Positions 21,366 through 33,483 of a stretch of DNA of 64,000 nucleotides are shown here, piece by piece. Source of the stretch: Cryptomeria japonica (Eukaryota; Streptophyta; Pinopsida; Cupressales; Cupressaceae); the NCBI RefSeq assembly GCF_030272615.1, contig NC_081415.1:508743373-508807372 (forward strand), read 5' to 3'. Positions within the stretch are counted from its first letter, which is position 1. Each line of letters opens with the position of its first letter. The notes under the pieces are model-generated. The model was given only the letters and a program-made list of their open reading frames with translations. It was not told the origin of the DNA and searched no databases. Made by a program: the position numbers and the translations under genes.

Positions 21366-22724
21366 AAAAATTAATCAACATTACAAACCAAAAGAAGATA
21401 CATATATAATAATCTTATGCCAGTACATATTCTTGTCTATCTATTATGCATGGATAGATTAAATAAGAATAGAGGGTTAAACTTATGGCAAACAGTGAAA
21501 TTTTTTATTTGATAGAAGTAGGGCTAATCCAACATCCATTGTCATAACTAGCATCATATGATATGGAAAAACATGGAAGAACAATGAAAAACTTACCATT
21601 CATGAAAACTGTCAAAATCTTAGAAAATTCACGTATTTATGTAATTGTTTTGAGGGCATTTTCACATATTTTTAATATCTTGACGAGTAGTCCTTAAATT
21701 TTTGTAGGATTTGACCCATGTGTATTTTTTAGTCATCTCAAGATGACATCTATGAGTATATTGTATAGTCTTCTTAAGAAGAAAAAAAAATGGAACCACA
21801 GTAAACAATTTTCCAGAGATGTAGTATATCAATTTGTCATAAACTACATGCCCATAGAAATTCATAATAGCATGGTCTCAGTATGCTTTGGTCTTGCATG
21901 TAACATCAGATTGTTAATGTAATACAATTACAACACTGATCTGTGGTTGGGTGAGTTAAATATCATCCAATTATCTTCTCAACCAAACTCTCTCTTTCGT
22001 GCCATGGCATGTCACTACACACTCTGCTTCCACAGATGAAAGAGAAACAGTCAAAATGCCTCTTGCCACTCTGTGAAACTAAAAGTCTCAACCTCTATTT
22101 AATAGGAAGAAATATATCAATGTCAATTTGCACACATGTACCCAACAAGATACAATATACCTTTTGAGCTTCCACTTTATGTGATAGTATAGGTATTGCC
22201 AAGATATCCTCTTCACTGCTGCTTAATTTCTCTCTCGAAATTACTTGAAAACTGACTTCAAAATTCAACATTTGTACAATGCATGAAAAATACCTCATAC
22301 GTGAACCATTGCATAATTACATGAGTCTCTCCTAAAACTCAAAACAATTTCAATCTCTCTATTCATTGTGGCATATCATCCTTTGTTGCTTGTTTCTTGC
22401 TGGTTTCTTGAGACTGGTATACCTAGATAATGCTTTAACCTAAACCCATCGAAACTCTACTGAGAAAATTGATTTACACCAGTTGGACAATCTCATGTTA
22501 TCACACTGGACAATTGCTTCATTTGTTATGAGGTTAGACTGGTAATCAACTCACCTCATTGTTTGATGTAAATATTGGAATCAGCCTTTCATTCTATAAA
22601 TCCTTCTGCCTTAGGCATTTTTATTGCTGATACAAAGCTCTTGAGGATTGCTTGACGCCATACAAAAAGATTGACTAATCTTCATGCTAGATGCTCTTTT
22701 ACTGGCTACTCATATCCTTGTGCC

Positions 22725-22890
22725 TGTTTCATGAAGATTTCTTCTTCCAGCTAGTTGTCAATAAATCCATGTTCACATCCAAGTGATGCAAATCATCATA
22801 CCAAAATTCCACTAATGCCCCAATTGAAGTTAGTCTTGCAGGTAAGGAAAAGAATTTTTTTTTGCCAACCAAGTTAGAAACCAATCAACT
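22725..22890 (-). pseudogene. exon-like block of an unrecognised gene (copy B)
   Basis: Counterpart of 12010-12220. It reads GALVEFWYDDLHHLDVNMDLL in a single frame, then a TGA where copy A has CGA, and ends at a 5' splice-site-like CCAGTAAAAG. Confidence 0.4.
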
Positions 22891-24714
22891 AATTGTTTTG
22901 GCTTGGAATCTGGACCTAAGCTAAAATTCAGTCTCTCGGTCTGATGAACTCAATTCTTGTCTTTCAATTTTATGTTCAAGAATGTGCATCCATGCAAGAT
23001 AATTAAAACACTCAACACACAAGCAACCACTTGTATGCCAAGCTTCACAAAGAATCAACTGGTGCAACCTTATTCTGCTTACTCTGTTCAGGGTGTGCCA
23101 TTGTTGGTATACACTACTCAAGTGTGCATCTTGAACCGCAGTTTGTATCCACTACTCTTAAATGTACATTTTAAACTCTCCATGACAATTTTAATCCACT
23201 ACTCTTAAATGTACATTTTAAACTCTCCATGACAATTTTATTCCCTGCCTACCAACTCTTTTCTTCTGTGGCAAATATGGACTTACATGTTACATTGATT
23301 CCATGGTTAGTGTAAAAGAGTTAATGCATTTGAGGTATATTATCGTTTTTTACCATCTGTCAACATCTTTAAAGTTATCATATCTTCTCCTCAACTAAGA
23401 GAGCCTTTTCTTTTAAGAATGCAAAAGCTTGTGTCGAGATCATACATGAAAGTTGTTTCACAATGTAATTATTTCTGCATTGGTTTGCATATGGTATACT
23501 AGCTCTGATTTCTTCTATGCTTCAGTAGCTTCCTCTATGAGAAAAAAATTCCATGTTGCTCATGGAAATTGTATTTTTTATGCAAGTGGAAATTCATTTC
23601 TAAATAAAGATCCAGATCTTGCACCAAATGCTTGTCGTCCAAGATCAATATTGTGCATTTTAATGCCCCATAGTATTTCAATCTATGATTCTGGATGATC
23701 ACATCAATACTTCACTCCTATTATCTGTAACTCCAAACACTAATCTGGTCCCTTCCCGCACAATAATGATAAATTTTCTTCTTGTGTCCTTAAACAATTG
23801 TATTACCGTCCACATATTCAAAAATGCATGCATATGAATAAAATTGCACTGTTAAGCATATATTTATTAATGCCAAGAAACTCTTCACTAATAAAAGTAC
23901 ATGCAACACCTTGTGTGCTCCATTGGCAACTTAAATTAGGCAGTCCCTTGCCTAATTACCCCATGCCTATAATAACCTTCGCTCCTTTCCCAAGTGCGAT
24001 ATAAGAAGCAAATATCATCTTATCCAATATTAGTGGAGTGGAGTCCAAAAGTCAGCACTTTGAGTAGTTGTGTTGTAGATCCCCCTCACAAAAAAAGTAT
24101 CTTTCTAATTAGGCTAAAGCTACTTTTCATATTTCGCTTTCTGCTGCTAGCATAATATGTGATCATATTTCTTCTTTGATTTGTTTTTCTCTCAAGAAAA
24201 GAGCATTGAGTGATTTTTTGATGGAATCGTTGCCTATCTTCCTTGTGTCCTGCAGCAGTTAGGTGATTATCATTTACAACGATTTGTTCTTCTTTTAAAT
24301 GTCACAAGGCTTTCATAAGATTTTAGCCGACTTTCTAGTAACATAATCACCACATCTACATCCATAGATCTATGTTACCGATTCAGGTCTGCCAAGGTTC
24401 AAACCGCACTGGTGTCTGTCTATGGGTCCATTTGGGATGAACCTAGGCAAACTTGGGGTGAATTTAATGCCTAACTTGTTGGGCTGCAGCAAACTCGTTA
24501 AAAATTTGGTTTTTTAAAAAGAAATATCTAATTTGGCATTTGACTTTGACCACATGTTAAGAATGCCCCCGCCCTGAGACATGGATTCCAAGACATATTT
24601 AAAACAAAAACAAAGCAATTTCCCTTGTGGTGAATGCAAAACAAAATTATGCTCTTTTCTTTTTTTCTTTTTTTTTTAAATTGTAAGTTGATTTGAGTGT
24701 TTTGTTGATATATA

Positions 24715-24836
24715 GGGGAAGAGCACCAGTAGTCATAGCTACTTCACGTTGATTTGAGTGTTTTGTTGATATATAGGGGAAGAGCACCAGTAGTCGTCAT
24801 AGCTACTTCGCACACTTACAGATCCTAAACAGTACA
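24715..24836. repeat. 61-bp tandem duplication of a MITE end
   Basis: The terminal sequence GGGGAAGAGCACCAGTAGTC plus about 40 flanking bases occurs twice, starting at 24715 and 24776. The flank TTGATTTGAGTGTTTTGTTG is duplicated with it, so this is a tandem copy of the insertion boundary, not two insertions. Confidence 0.8.
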
Positions 24837-25203
24837 TCGGATATTGAATTTTTTTTCGGTTGTCTTCATATGCAACTTAACTGCTTAAAGCTATTGATCT
24901 AGCTTCTGGGTAGTAATGATGCACGTTGTGGAATTAGTTATGCGCACAAGGGTAAAAAAGTATACATTTCAAAGTGTCGCTTGATACCTAACTAAAAATG
25001 TTCCAACAACTGTCCACTCAAAATTGCGAGTACTTGTGGACAAATGTTCCAATAGTGGTGCACAAATGGGCCAATTATGAACAAAAAATGACAAAAAATG
25101 ATCGACTATTGGTACAAAACAAATTTATTAATGGTGTTTTCACTATGACGGCTATTGGGGGGTCACTATGACAATAAGATGACGGCTATTGGTACTCTTC
25201 CCC
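24776..25203. mobile_element. MITE with ~20-bp terminal inverted repeats
   Basis: The left end GGGGAAGAGCACCAGTAGTC and the inverse of the right end, GGGGAAGAGTACCAATAGCC, pair with three mismatches. Both ends are flanked by TATATA, a possible target duplication that cannot be sized in such a simple repeat. The 428-base element has no coding capacity. It is absent from the matching place in copy A. The GG start and TA-rich target fit a PIF/Harbinger-like origin, but no transposase of that kind is present to test it. Confidence 0.75.
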
Positions 25204-25229
25204 TATATATATAGCACCTCTTGTCATCA

Positions 25230-26620
25230 AGATTACAATGGCAAACAATTCTAGCTCCATGAGCCAATCCCATTTCGAAACAAACCCAAATTCTCCCCTT
25301 TAAATTTTTTTGATATGGTACAACAACTTCCAAGTGTTGGGGGTTATGTTTGAATTTGTAATGGAATGTTTTTAAACTCACACAATCGAGTGAAAGGCCA
25401 TTTGTGCCAAATCATTGAAATAGCTAATGGTGCACACATTCTAGAAGCACAAATTATATTATGTATTAATGAGCAGGAAAAATAGATCAAGCAACAAGCT
25501 GCAAATCAAATCATCCTTTGTTAAAGGATCTTGAGAAACGAAGCCCCCACCATCGCCTTCTAATCCTCAACCTATAGAGAGCCACTCATTTTTTGCCACA
25601 CCTATAGAATAACCTGTAGCCTTTACACATAAGAAATCAAAGGGATTGTTGGCAATGGCATTTTAGAATGAGTCTCAAGAGATTGTTGATCAACACCTAA
25701 CAAAACGTCTAAATGCAAATTGATTGACTTTCAATGTTGTTTGCTCACCATATAGGTAACAAATGATAAAAGAAATTAATAAAGCTCTAAAAGAGTTCAA
25801 GAGCCTAGGTTTTAAGAAATTGTGTAGTACCTTATTGGAAAAAGAGGTTCAATTCATAGAGAATTCATTAAAAACCATAAGGGATTCATAAGTCGAAATA
25901 AGGGTGTCCATCATTTCCAATGGATGGAAAGATGCAATAAATCAGCCATGGATCAATGCTATTATAGAGTCACCTAAAGGGACAATAGTTTTTTAAAGCA
26001 ATGGATTGTGGAGAGGAAGTAAAGCATGGCGCATTTATTGTTAACATTTTTATGCCAATCATTGATCGAATGGGCACTCGAAATATTGTTCAAGTCAAAA
26101 TTGACAATGCCAAAGTTGTGGAGCAGTTAGTTTATGGGTTGAAGTGTGTCATTCAAACGTGTTTTGGACACCTTGTGTTATCCAATATCTCAACCCCATG
26201 CTTCAAAAATTGGCACCAAAATTGATTGGATCAAATAGGTATATGCCAAGGTCGAGATTCAAATGTTCATCACCAACCACCATATGTCATAAGGCATATC
26301 TAAAATATTTTTGAACCAAAGTTGTTGAAAGTAAGTGAAATAATAACTTATATTAATAAACATGTTTCACTTTAGTAAAGCTTTTAATTTTGGTATTAGT
26401 AAATTTTAATTTTTTTAATCTTGATTTTCAAATAGGTTGCTAAGACCCATTTAGCCTCTAGTTCAATTGTCTTGAGACAACTTGTGAATCGAGAGGCACT
26501 TTCTAACATGGTCTTAAACCCAAATTAGTCCATATGGAGGCAATCTAACATTAGAAGGGCAACAATATTAAGTAGATGATCTTAGATGACACTTGGAGGG
26601 ATCATGCTGAATATTTCCTC
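25230..26620 (+). pseudogene. hAT-type transposase with DUF659 domain, decayed (copy B)
   Basis: After a decayed BED-finger region, the DUF659-type core is recognisable from about 25900: ISNGWKDAINQPWIN, ESPKGTIVF, then AMDCGEEVKHGAFI, RNIVQVKIDNAK and VFWTPCVIQYLNP. The frame changes several times, and only a 74-codon piece (26001-26225) is open. A later piece (REALSNMVLNP, SIWRQSNIRR) fits the sequence that follows DUF659 in these transposases. The C-terminal dimerisation domain is not seen. No terminal inverted repeats were identified. Confidence 0.7.
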
Positions 26621-26639
26621 AATTCATCAAGCCCATATT

Positions 26640-26770
26640 GAGTGTGATCCATTATACCAACATGGATAAAACTTGATCCCCTTAATCCTAGTTGGTTCAA
26701 ACTTAACTTCAATTGTTTTTGCGAAAGGGAACTCAAGTTGGGCGGGCGAAGGTGGTATCCTAAGGGATAA
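26640..26770 (+). pseudogene. possible LINE RNase H fragment
   Basis: The plus strand reads LNPSWFKLNFN and, after a shift, GNSSWAGEGGILRD, which resembles the start of a LINE RNase H domain. It stops at the G-rich start of the next element. It is short, so this call is weak. Confidence 0.35.
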
Positions 26771-27335
26771 CAGATATATTGAGGGCGGGGGGTGAATTAG
26801 TATATGCCAATTCCAAATTAATTCAACATTAATTATTATTAATAACTTCTGCAAGCATCACAAAAATAGCTAAGCAAGAAACAAACAGACATCATCACAA
26901 AGAACACTAAAATTATGTGGAAACCTGGAAGGAAAAAACCACGATGAGAACAACTGCTTGGATTTACTACCCAAATCTAGCTTCACAAAAGATATTAAAG
27001 AACTTATAGTATCCAATAGGCACCAACCTGCCATAGATAGCAATCCCCTAATCCAAGATCTGAGCACCAACTTAGAATATGAGACAACAATCTCAAATAC
27101 ATCAAGATATACAAAAGATATGTTATGCGGACCTTCAACATTCAACCCTCAACATCTTCCTGATCTAATCATCTTTAGAACACTCTCATAATGTGCATGA
27201 GATTTTCAAATAAGTTTAAATATTCAATCTGAATTGAGTAGACACTTTGGACAATTTTTGCTAATTATTAGTAACTAGAGAAAGAATGATTAAACTTGGT
27301 ATTATACACTAGTCCTCCTAGGTTTTGTCTCTCAG
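26771..27335 (-). mobile_element. copia LTR-like segment
   Basis: The left end has a GGGCGGGGGGTGAATTAG run of the kind that forms the U5 end of several copia LTRs here (compare 38086-39238 and, in the other orientation, 45545-45560). The rest is AT-rich non-coding sequence that leads into a copia gag linker at 27346. Exact ends and target duplication were not found. Confidence 0.35.
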
Positions 27336-27345
27336 ATATATTCTT

Positions 27346-28514
27346 CTATCTGTGAACATGAATGAATCCTTCATTCTCCTTTTTGTTGTCTTTAGTCGCT
27401 CTAGGTTGATCAAATCCTAAACTTCCAAAGCCATAATCATCCAGATATTCTGCACTTGCCCACATGAAATTCTTAGTTGCCTTACTAATATGGTTTTCAT
27501 TGAATCTAATAACAATATTGTTGTGTGGTGCCCTCCGATTGCATATAATCTCATCTAGGATCTCAGTTTTCTTTTCAAACATTAAATTATTGCTTAGTTG
27601 GTTATTCACTTTTTTTCCAAATCCTTTCTCAATGATAATATTTTAGCTTCAAGTCTTTCACAGTCCTTCTCTTTGGTATTAAAATTTTTTGTTATGACAT
27701 TATTTTTTCTATTTCCTTCTTCTAACTGAACTTTCTAATCCAAGATACGCATCTATGATTTTTTTTTTAAATTTTGAAATCCTCTGAAATTTGTAGTTTC
27801 ACAATTATTTTCTCCATATTGTTGATCTCCTTATGACCATGAGGAAGTTCTTCTTCAAGATCCATTTCAATATCTTCTTCATCTCTGACAAGCACATTCT
27901 TTATATCCTTATCTAGGGTTTCTATTGTCATTTGTAAAGCCTTTTTGTCTTCGCTTTTGGATGTGTGTTGATCATATTCATCTAATGACTAGCCATATTC
28001 TTCGGGATAGAGTCCACTCCTCTTCTTATATTGTGACATCTTATTACTGCCTGTTTTGAAGGAGCAATTTACAACAATTGAAACATTTAAATGGCAACTT
28101 ACATTTATATTTGCCAGATCCTCTTTTTAATATCTTCACAAAATTTTCCTCTTCAAGGTCTAGATCTTCACTACAATCTGAATCCTCATTCTCCATGGAT
28201 GCCTTGAAGGTTTCCTCATTTCTTGATGATTTTTCATTCATAATTCTCATCTCATATACAGTTAATGTCCCATGTAAATCATCCATAGTCAAACTATTCA
28301 GATCTTTGGATTCTTCTATTGTAGAGACTTTTAAATCAAACTTAGAGGGAAGGGATCTAAGCACCTTTTTGAAAATCACTGGTTCTTTCAATTCTTCACC
28401 TAGTCCTCTGATGGCATTAACAACTTCATCAACTTGGAGTAGGTATGCAGCAATATTTTATTCCTCCCTCATATTTAGACATTCAAATAGCCCTTGGTAG
28501 TTTCAAAGTCTTGT
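27346..28514 (-). pseudogene. copia gag, 3' half (outer element)
   Basis: Minus-strand fragments in order are FECLNMREE, LQVDEVVNAI, KVLRSLPSKFD (UBN2-type gag), an acidic linker, GSGKYKCKLPFKCFNC (start of the zinc knuckle), and a coiled-coil-like linker ending EILDEIICNRRAPHN. The 5' half of this gag is at 34293-34757; the two are separated by a complete inserted copia element. No protease, integrase or reverse transcriptase follows, so the outer element is incomplete. Confidence 0.75.
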
Positions 28515-29259
28515 TTAAAGAAAGCCAAAATTCAGAATAATGCTTCCAAATACTAAATCTAATAGGAGAGATGATGCAAAATTTTCTTGTACAAACTTTT
28601 AAACTATTGTAGATTAAATAAACCAATATAAAATCAGATTTAAACAAATAAAACCACAATGCCAGATATACGTGGGAAAATCCTTTCAGGAAAAATCTCA
28701 CACTCCAAAAGCCAGACTTAATTGTATAATCAACAACACCAATAGTTACAATACAATGCGCAGAGCCAATGCTCTTCAAGAGTAACTACAACAGAGAATT
28801 CGAGAAAATTCCAGCCGCATAACAATACCTTAGCAAATAACCAACTTGTCTCACCACAAAACAACTAAGACATCAACACATAAATAGAACTCAACATAAA
28901 GGAGCATGCACCCATGGTTTCCACAACAACACCTATCTCTTCCATAATGGTCATCTTGCATAATGTAATGTAAGTACAACATAGAAGTTTCCATGACCAA
29001 ATCGGCGCCTTCTTTACCTCACACCACTTGTCAAAAGTGAACTCAAACCATAAATGCAAGCTGCCCAAAAATAACTCTCTATGACTCTTCCACCAAACTA
29101 GAAGCCATCATAGTCATAATAGAAATTCGTTATAGTCACAACGTAGCAAACTATAACTCTAGTTCCCTAAAATTTAGGACTTCCAAAGTGGGTGAAAATA
29201 AAATAAATAATTAAATAAGCATGTTTGAAGTCTAAGGTTGAGACACCTTAATCCCAACA
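28515..29259 (-). mobile_element. 3' LTR of nested copia element
   Basis: In element sense it begins TGTTGGGATTAAGGTG just after a polypurine tract. It lacks about 75 bases present in the other LTR near 33885-33975. Confidence 0.85.
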
Positions 29260-29275
29260 TTCTCCCCCTTGTCAA
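29260..29275 (-). other. polypurine tract of nested copia element
   Basis: On the minus strand CAAGGGGGAGAA immediately precedes the LTR start TGTTGGG. Confidence 0.75.
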
Positions 29276-29289
29276 AGACTTGTAAAGAG

Positions 29290-32200
29290 TCAAAACACTC
29301 TATCATCTACTCAAGGCCCCAAAGCCTGTAGAATTGGCACACCATCTAAACTTCTCAATGCTCACTGGCTTCATTAGTGTATCTGCGACATTCACCAAAG
29401 TATCAACTTTCTCAAACTTCACTTTTCCATCTTCCACCATATCTCGAACAAAATGAAATTGTACATCAATATGCTTTGTTTTGGCATGGAAAGTAGGATT
29501 CTTCTCTAAACAAATATCACTCTAGCTGTCACAACATATAGTAATATGTCCTACATCAAAACCATATCTGAGCACAATCTCTTAAGCTAAATTGCTTCCT
29601 TACAAGCATCAATAGTGCCATGTACTCTGCTTCTGTATTGGACAAAGTGATTACAACTTGTCGCTTGCTCATCCAACTCACTATACCACCAAACATCATA
29701 AAAACATATCCACTAGTCGATCTCTTGTTGTCAATGTCACCTGCCCAATTTGAATCCACATATCCATGAATGCAAACTAAATATTGAGGTCCAATAGGAT
29801 AAGGTCATGAAAAAATAAGGTATACTTAGAAGTACCCCTCAAATACCTGAACACTCTCTTAACCGCATCCCAATGCACCCTACCAAGATTAGCTATATAT
29901 CGACTAAGGAATCTCACTACTTGGGCAATGTCTAGCCTTGTACAAACCATAGCATACATCAAACTACCAACAACACTTACATAAGGTACTCGAGAAATGT
30001 CTTCCATCTCAGTAGGAGATTTTGGACAATCATCCCCCAAAAGCTTTGTCCCCTATAACACTGGAACAACTAACTGTCTGCAAGTTGTCATGTTGAATCT
30101 TTCCAACATAGAGTTAACATACTTACTCTAGCTCATCCAAATATTTTTGCTACCTCTATCTCTAATGATCTCAATCCCAAGAATACATCGCATTGCAACT
30201 AAATCTTTCATTTCAAACTGTGTTGCTAACTGAGACTTCAAATCTGAAATCATTTTTCTACCATTCGCAATAAACAACATATCATCCACATACAGGACTA
30301 TGATAAGAATGTGACCATTTTCAAATTTATAATACACACAATGGTCAAATTTAGATCTTACAAATCCCAAAGACAACACATGGGTGTAAAAATTTTGATA
30401 CCACATTCTAGGAGACTGTTTCAGGCTATACAAAGATTTCTTCAACTTACAAATAAGGTTCTCTTTACCTTTCTCAATGAAATGCTCTAGCTATGACATG
30501 TAAATTTCCTCCTCCAAATCACCATGAAGGAATGTTGTCTTCACATCCATTTTCTCACCTTCCAAGTCATAAGTTTTTGAGCATGATAACAAGAATCAAA
30601 TGGATGTTATCTTAGCTACATTAGAGAATATTTCACCATAGTCAATTCCCTCCACTTAAGGATACCCCTTACCAACCAACTGTCTTGTGCTTCTCAATAC
30701 TACCATCTAGACCCAATTTTTTTTTGAACACCCATTTACATCCAATAGATTTCCATCCTCCAGACAAAGGTACCAAATCTCATGTAGCATTCTTCTTCAA
30801 TGTAGTCATTTCTTCATTCATGGCTTCCATCCATGAATTTGCATCACACGTACCCATAGCCTCTCTAACAGTCCTAGGCTCAACATTGTTGGCAATCAAA
30901 ACAAAAATGCAACTAGAATCCAATATAGAATATCCAAACCTTTCTGGTGAATAACCATATCTATCAGGTCATTGTCTATCATGGGTAAACCTCCTCAATT
31001 GTTGAGATTCAGGTTCTTTCTCATCTTCAAAAATTTCATAGTTGCTTGAGATCTCCTCATTATCAGGCTAAACAGGAGTACACAGTTCATTTCTTATCAG
31101 AGTAGATGGTACCTGAACTACCTCCCTTTTTTGTTCCTCTTCATTCTCTAGTTGCAAATCAACAATGGAAGGTTTCAACTCACGAAAGATCACACTTCTA
31201 CTATAGAGCACCTTCTTTGCAACTGGATCCCAAAGCTTGTAGCCTTTCACGCCAACACCATAGCCGATGAAGATACACTTAACTTCCTTGTTCTCCAATT
31301 TGGATCTTTTCTCACTTGGCACATGTGCATATGTCTCACAACCAAAGACTCAGAGATGTCTCAACAAGGGCTTCTTACTAGACCATGCCTCCACAGGTGT
31401 CTTTTCAAATAGCGTCGAAGTAGGATATTTGTTAACCAAATAACATACAGTGGCTACAACTTCAATCCAGAACTTCTATTCAAGCCCAACACCACTTAGC
31501 ATACGCCTAACCCTCTCCATCAACATTCTATTCATCCTCTTTGCAACTCCATTTTTCTATGGGGTGTATGGAGTTGTCTTATGTCTATCAATCCCATGGT
31601 CCTTATAGGACCTATCAAATTTTGCTAAACAAAACTCACCAACATTGTTAGTCCTCAAACACTTAATTTTTCCACTAGTATGGTTTTAAACCAAGGCTTT
31701 GAATTCCTTAAACTGACTAAAAACTACAAATTTAATTCCAAGGAAATTCACAAATGTCCTACTGTAGTCATCTATGAAAGAGACAAAATACACAGATCTA
31801 GATATCAAAGGAACATTAGCAGGACCCAACACATCTGAACGAATATAATTCAAAACCCCAAAAGAGAAACACGGTGTTGTTTAGCAAAAACACCATGTTC
31901 GCAAAAGTCAACTTGAGATTACAATCATCAAGGCCTTCAAGAAGGCTCTTTTTTTTCAGGACTCTAAGACCCTTCTCACTAATGTGATCGAGTCTCTGGT
32001 GCCATAACATTGTCTTCTTTGTTGGGAGATTTATCTCCAAAGCATTTGCACCCTTAGGTACCCAAAAAAGATGACCATCAGATGTTGAAACAATTGCCTT
32101 CTTCTCTACTTGATTTGATGTTGAGGATGAAGAATCCAAAGCCCTCCTCTTGGACTTCATAGAAGCATTATTACACTAAATCGTGCATGCATCTAGCTAA

Positions 32201-33364
32201 AATAAAGTGCCAATTTGAACACCCTTAACAAGCACCATAGAGCCTCTTGCCATCTTGCATCCACCTTGTGAGAAAACAACCTGCACAACCGCGTTACTCA
32301 GCTTGCTAACTGAAAGTAAGTTCCATGCCAAAGAAGGCATATGCAAGACACCATCAATCCCCTTCACTCTACCATTAGGGAATCTAATCTTAACTCTTCC
32401 ATGACCAACAACCTTCAAGTAAGAGTCATCACCCAGATACACCTTCCCACCATCAAACTCTTCATACTTTGAAATCCAACCTTTGTGAGAGGTCATGTGG
32501 AAAGAGGCACCTAAATCTATCAACCACACATCTTCCAATGCATGTGTTGCCAAGGCTACAACAAAAGCATCTACTTCATCATGAGAGGATTTATCAAAGT
32601 CAAAATTAAAGAAATCCTTTTCACCTTTCTTTTTCTCCTCCTTGCACTCTTGTCTGAATTGACCAGATTTGTTGTAGTTCCAACATTTCGCCATGGACTT
32701 TTTACCAGGAGACTTAGTTCTCCCCGAAGACTTGGATTTACCCTTCGTGTCCTTCATCTTGCCTTTCTCAATCATTATACCATGAGCAACTAGGGCCTCC
32801 TTATCCATCTCAAAATATTTCCTTCGCATCGCTTTAGATAACAACGAACCAACCACATCCTTTATCTCGAAAGTGGTTGTTGTGATTCCATTGGCCATCA
32901 CAAGGTGATCCCATGAGTCCAGCAAAGAACATAACAAAAGCGTTCCTTTTTCTTGACACTGATAGAAGTCAATTGAGTAACTAGCATGTTGAACATATTT
33001 ATGTGATCTGAAACGGATCCTCCTTCCTCCATCCTTAGAGAATGCAACTTCTTTCTTAGGAATAACTTATTTACCAAGGATTTCCCCTGATAAATATCTC
33101 CAAGCTTCTTCTAAAGTTCAGTTGCATTTAAGTCTCTTCATGGACATTCAAGAGCATTAAATTAGCCAGATAGATTCTTATCAAACACTTAGCTTTTTTA
33201 TCCATATTATCCCATTCATCTTGGGGTGTATTTTGGGGTTTTGTCGAAGAAACTGCAACCCATAGATCTCTATCCATGAGCATGCCCTCCATTTTGAGTT
33301 TCCACAACTCAAAATTGCTACCATTAAATTTATCCATCTCTATTCTACTGGATGTGCTTGCCAT
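29290..33364 (-). pseudogene. copia gag-pol (nested element)
   Basis: Gag starts at ATG 33364 (MASTSSRIEMDKFNGSNF) and breaks after about 78 codons; 32197-32937 continues it. The zinc knuckle reads CWNYNKSGQFRQEC, so a cysteine and the histidine are replaced. The protease motif reads LIDLGAS instead of the usual DSG. A pre-integrase HQRLDHISEKGL motif is at about 32010. The integrase catalytic part (30950-31800) is full of stops. The reverse transcriptase shows KKSLYSLKQSPRMWY, VLYVDDMLFI (intact YVDD) and later RVFRYLRGTSKYT. RNase H reads ANWAGD-like text at 29745 and ends in KTKHIDVQFHFVRD. At least three catalytic or metal-binding motifs are damaged. Confidence 0.85.
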
Positions 33365-33469
33365 ATCAAAGTTGCGACAATGTTATGAAATCTTCCTCTA
33401 CGAAAGTCCCACTAAAACTAGATCAACACAAAAACTTATCAACCCAACAACAATAGAAAAGTTGGCTAG

Positions 33470-33483
33470 GCTTTAATACCAAT
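33470..33483 (-). other. primer-binding site (Met-tRNA type)
   Basis: On the minus strand TTGGTATTAAAGCC follows the end of the 5' LTR. It is a two-mismatch version of the initiator-Met tRNA site common in plant copia elements. Confidence 0.65.

Larger units (their letters stand above)
20636..25950. repeat. tandem duplication, copy B
   Basis: Colinear with copy A (9905-12355 and 17969-20610) but without the chromovirus. It carries its own changes: an extra ~120 bases near 21640-21760, a 47-base internal tandem repeat at about 23150-23240 (CTTAAATGTACATTTTAAAC twice), and a MITE at 24776-25203. Identity between the copies looks moderate, so the duplication is old. Confidence 0.85.
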
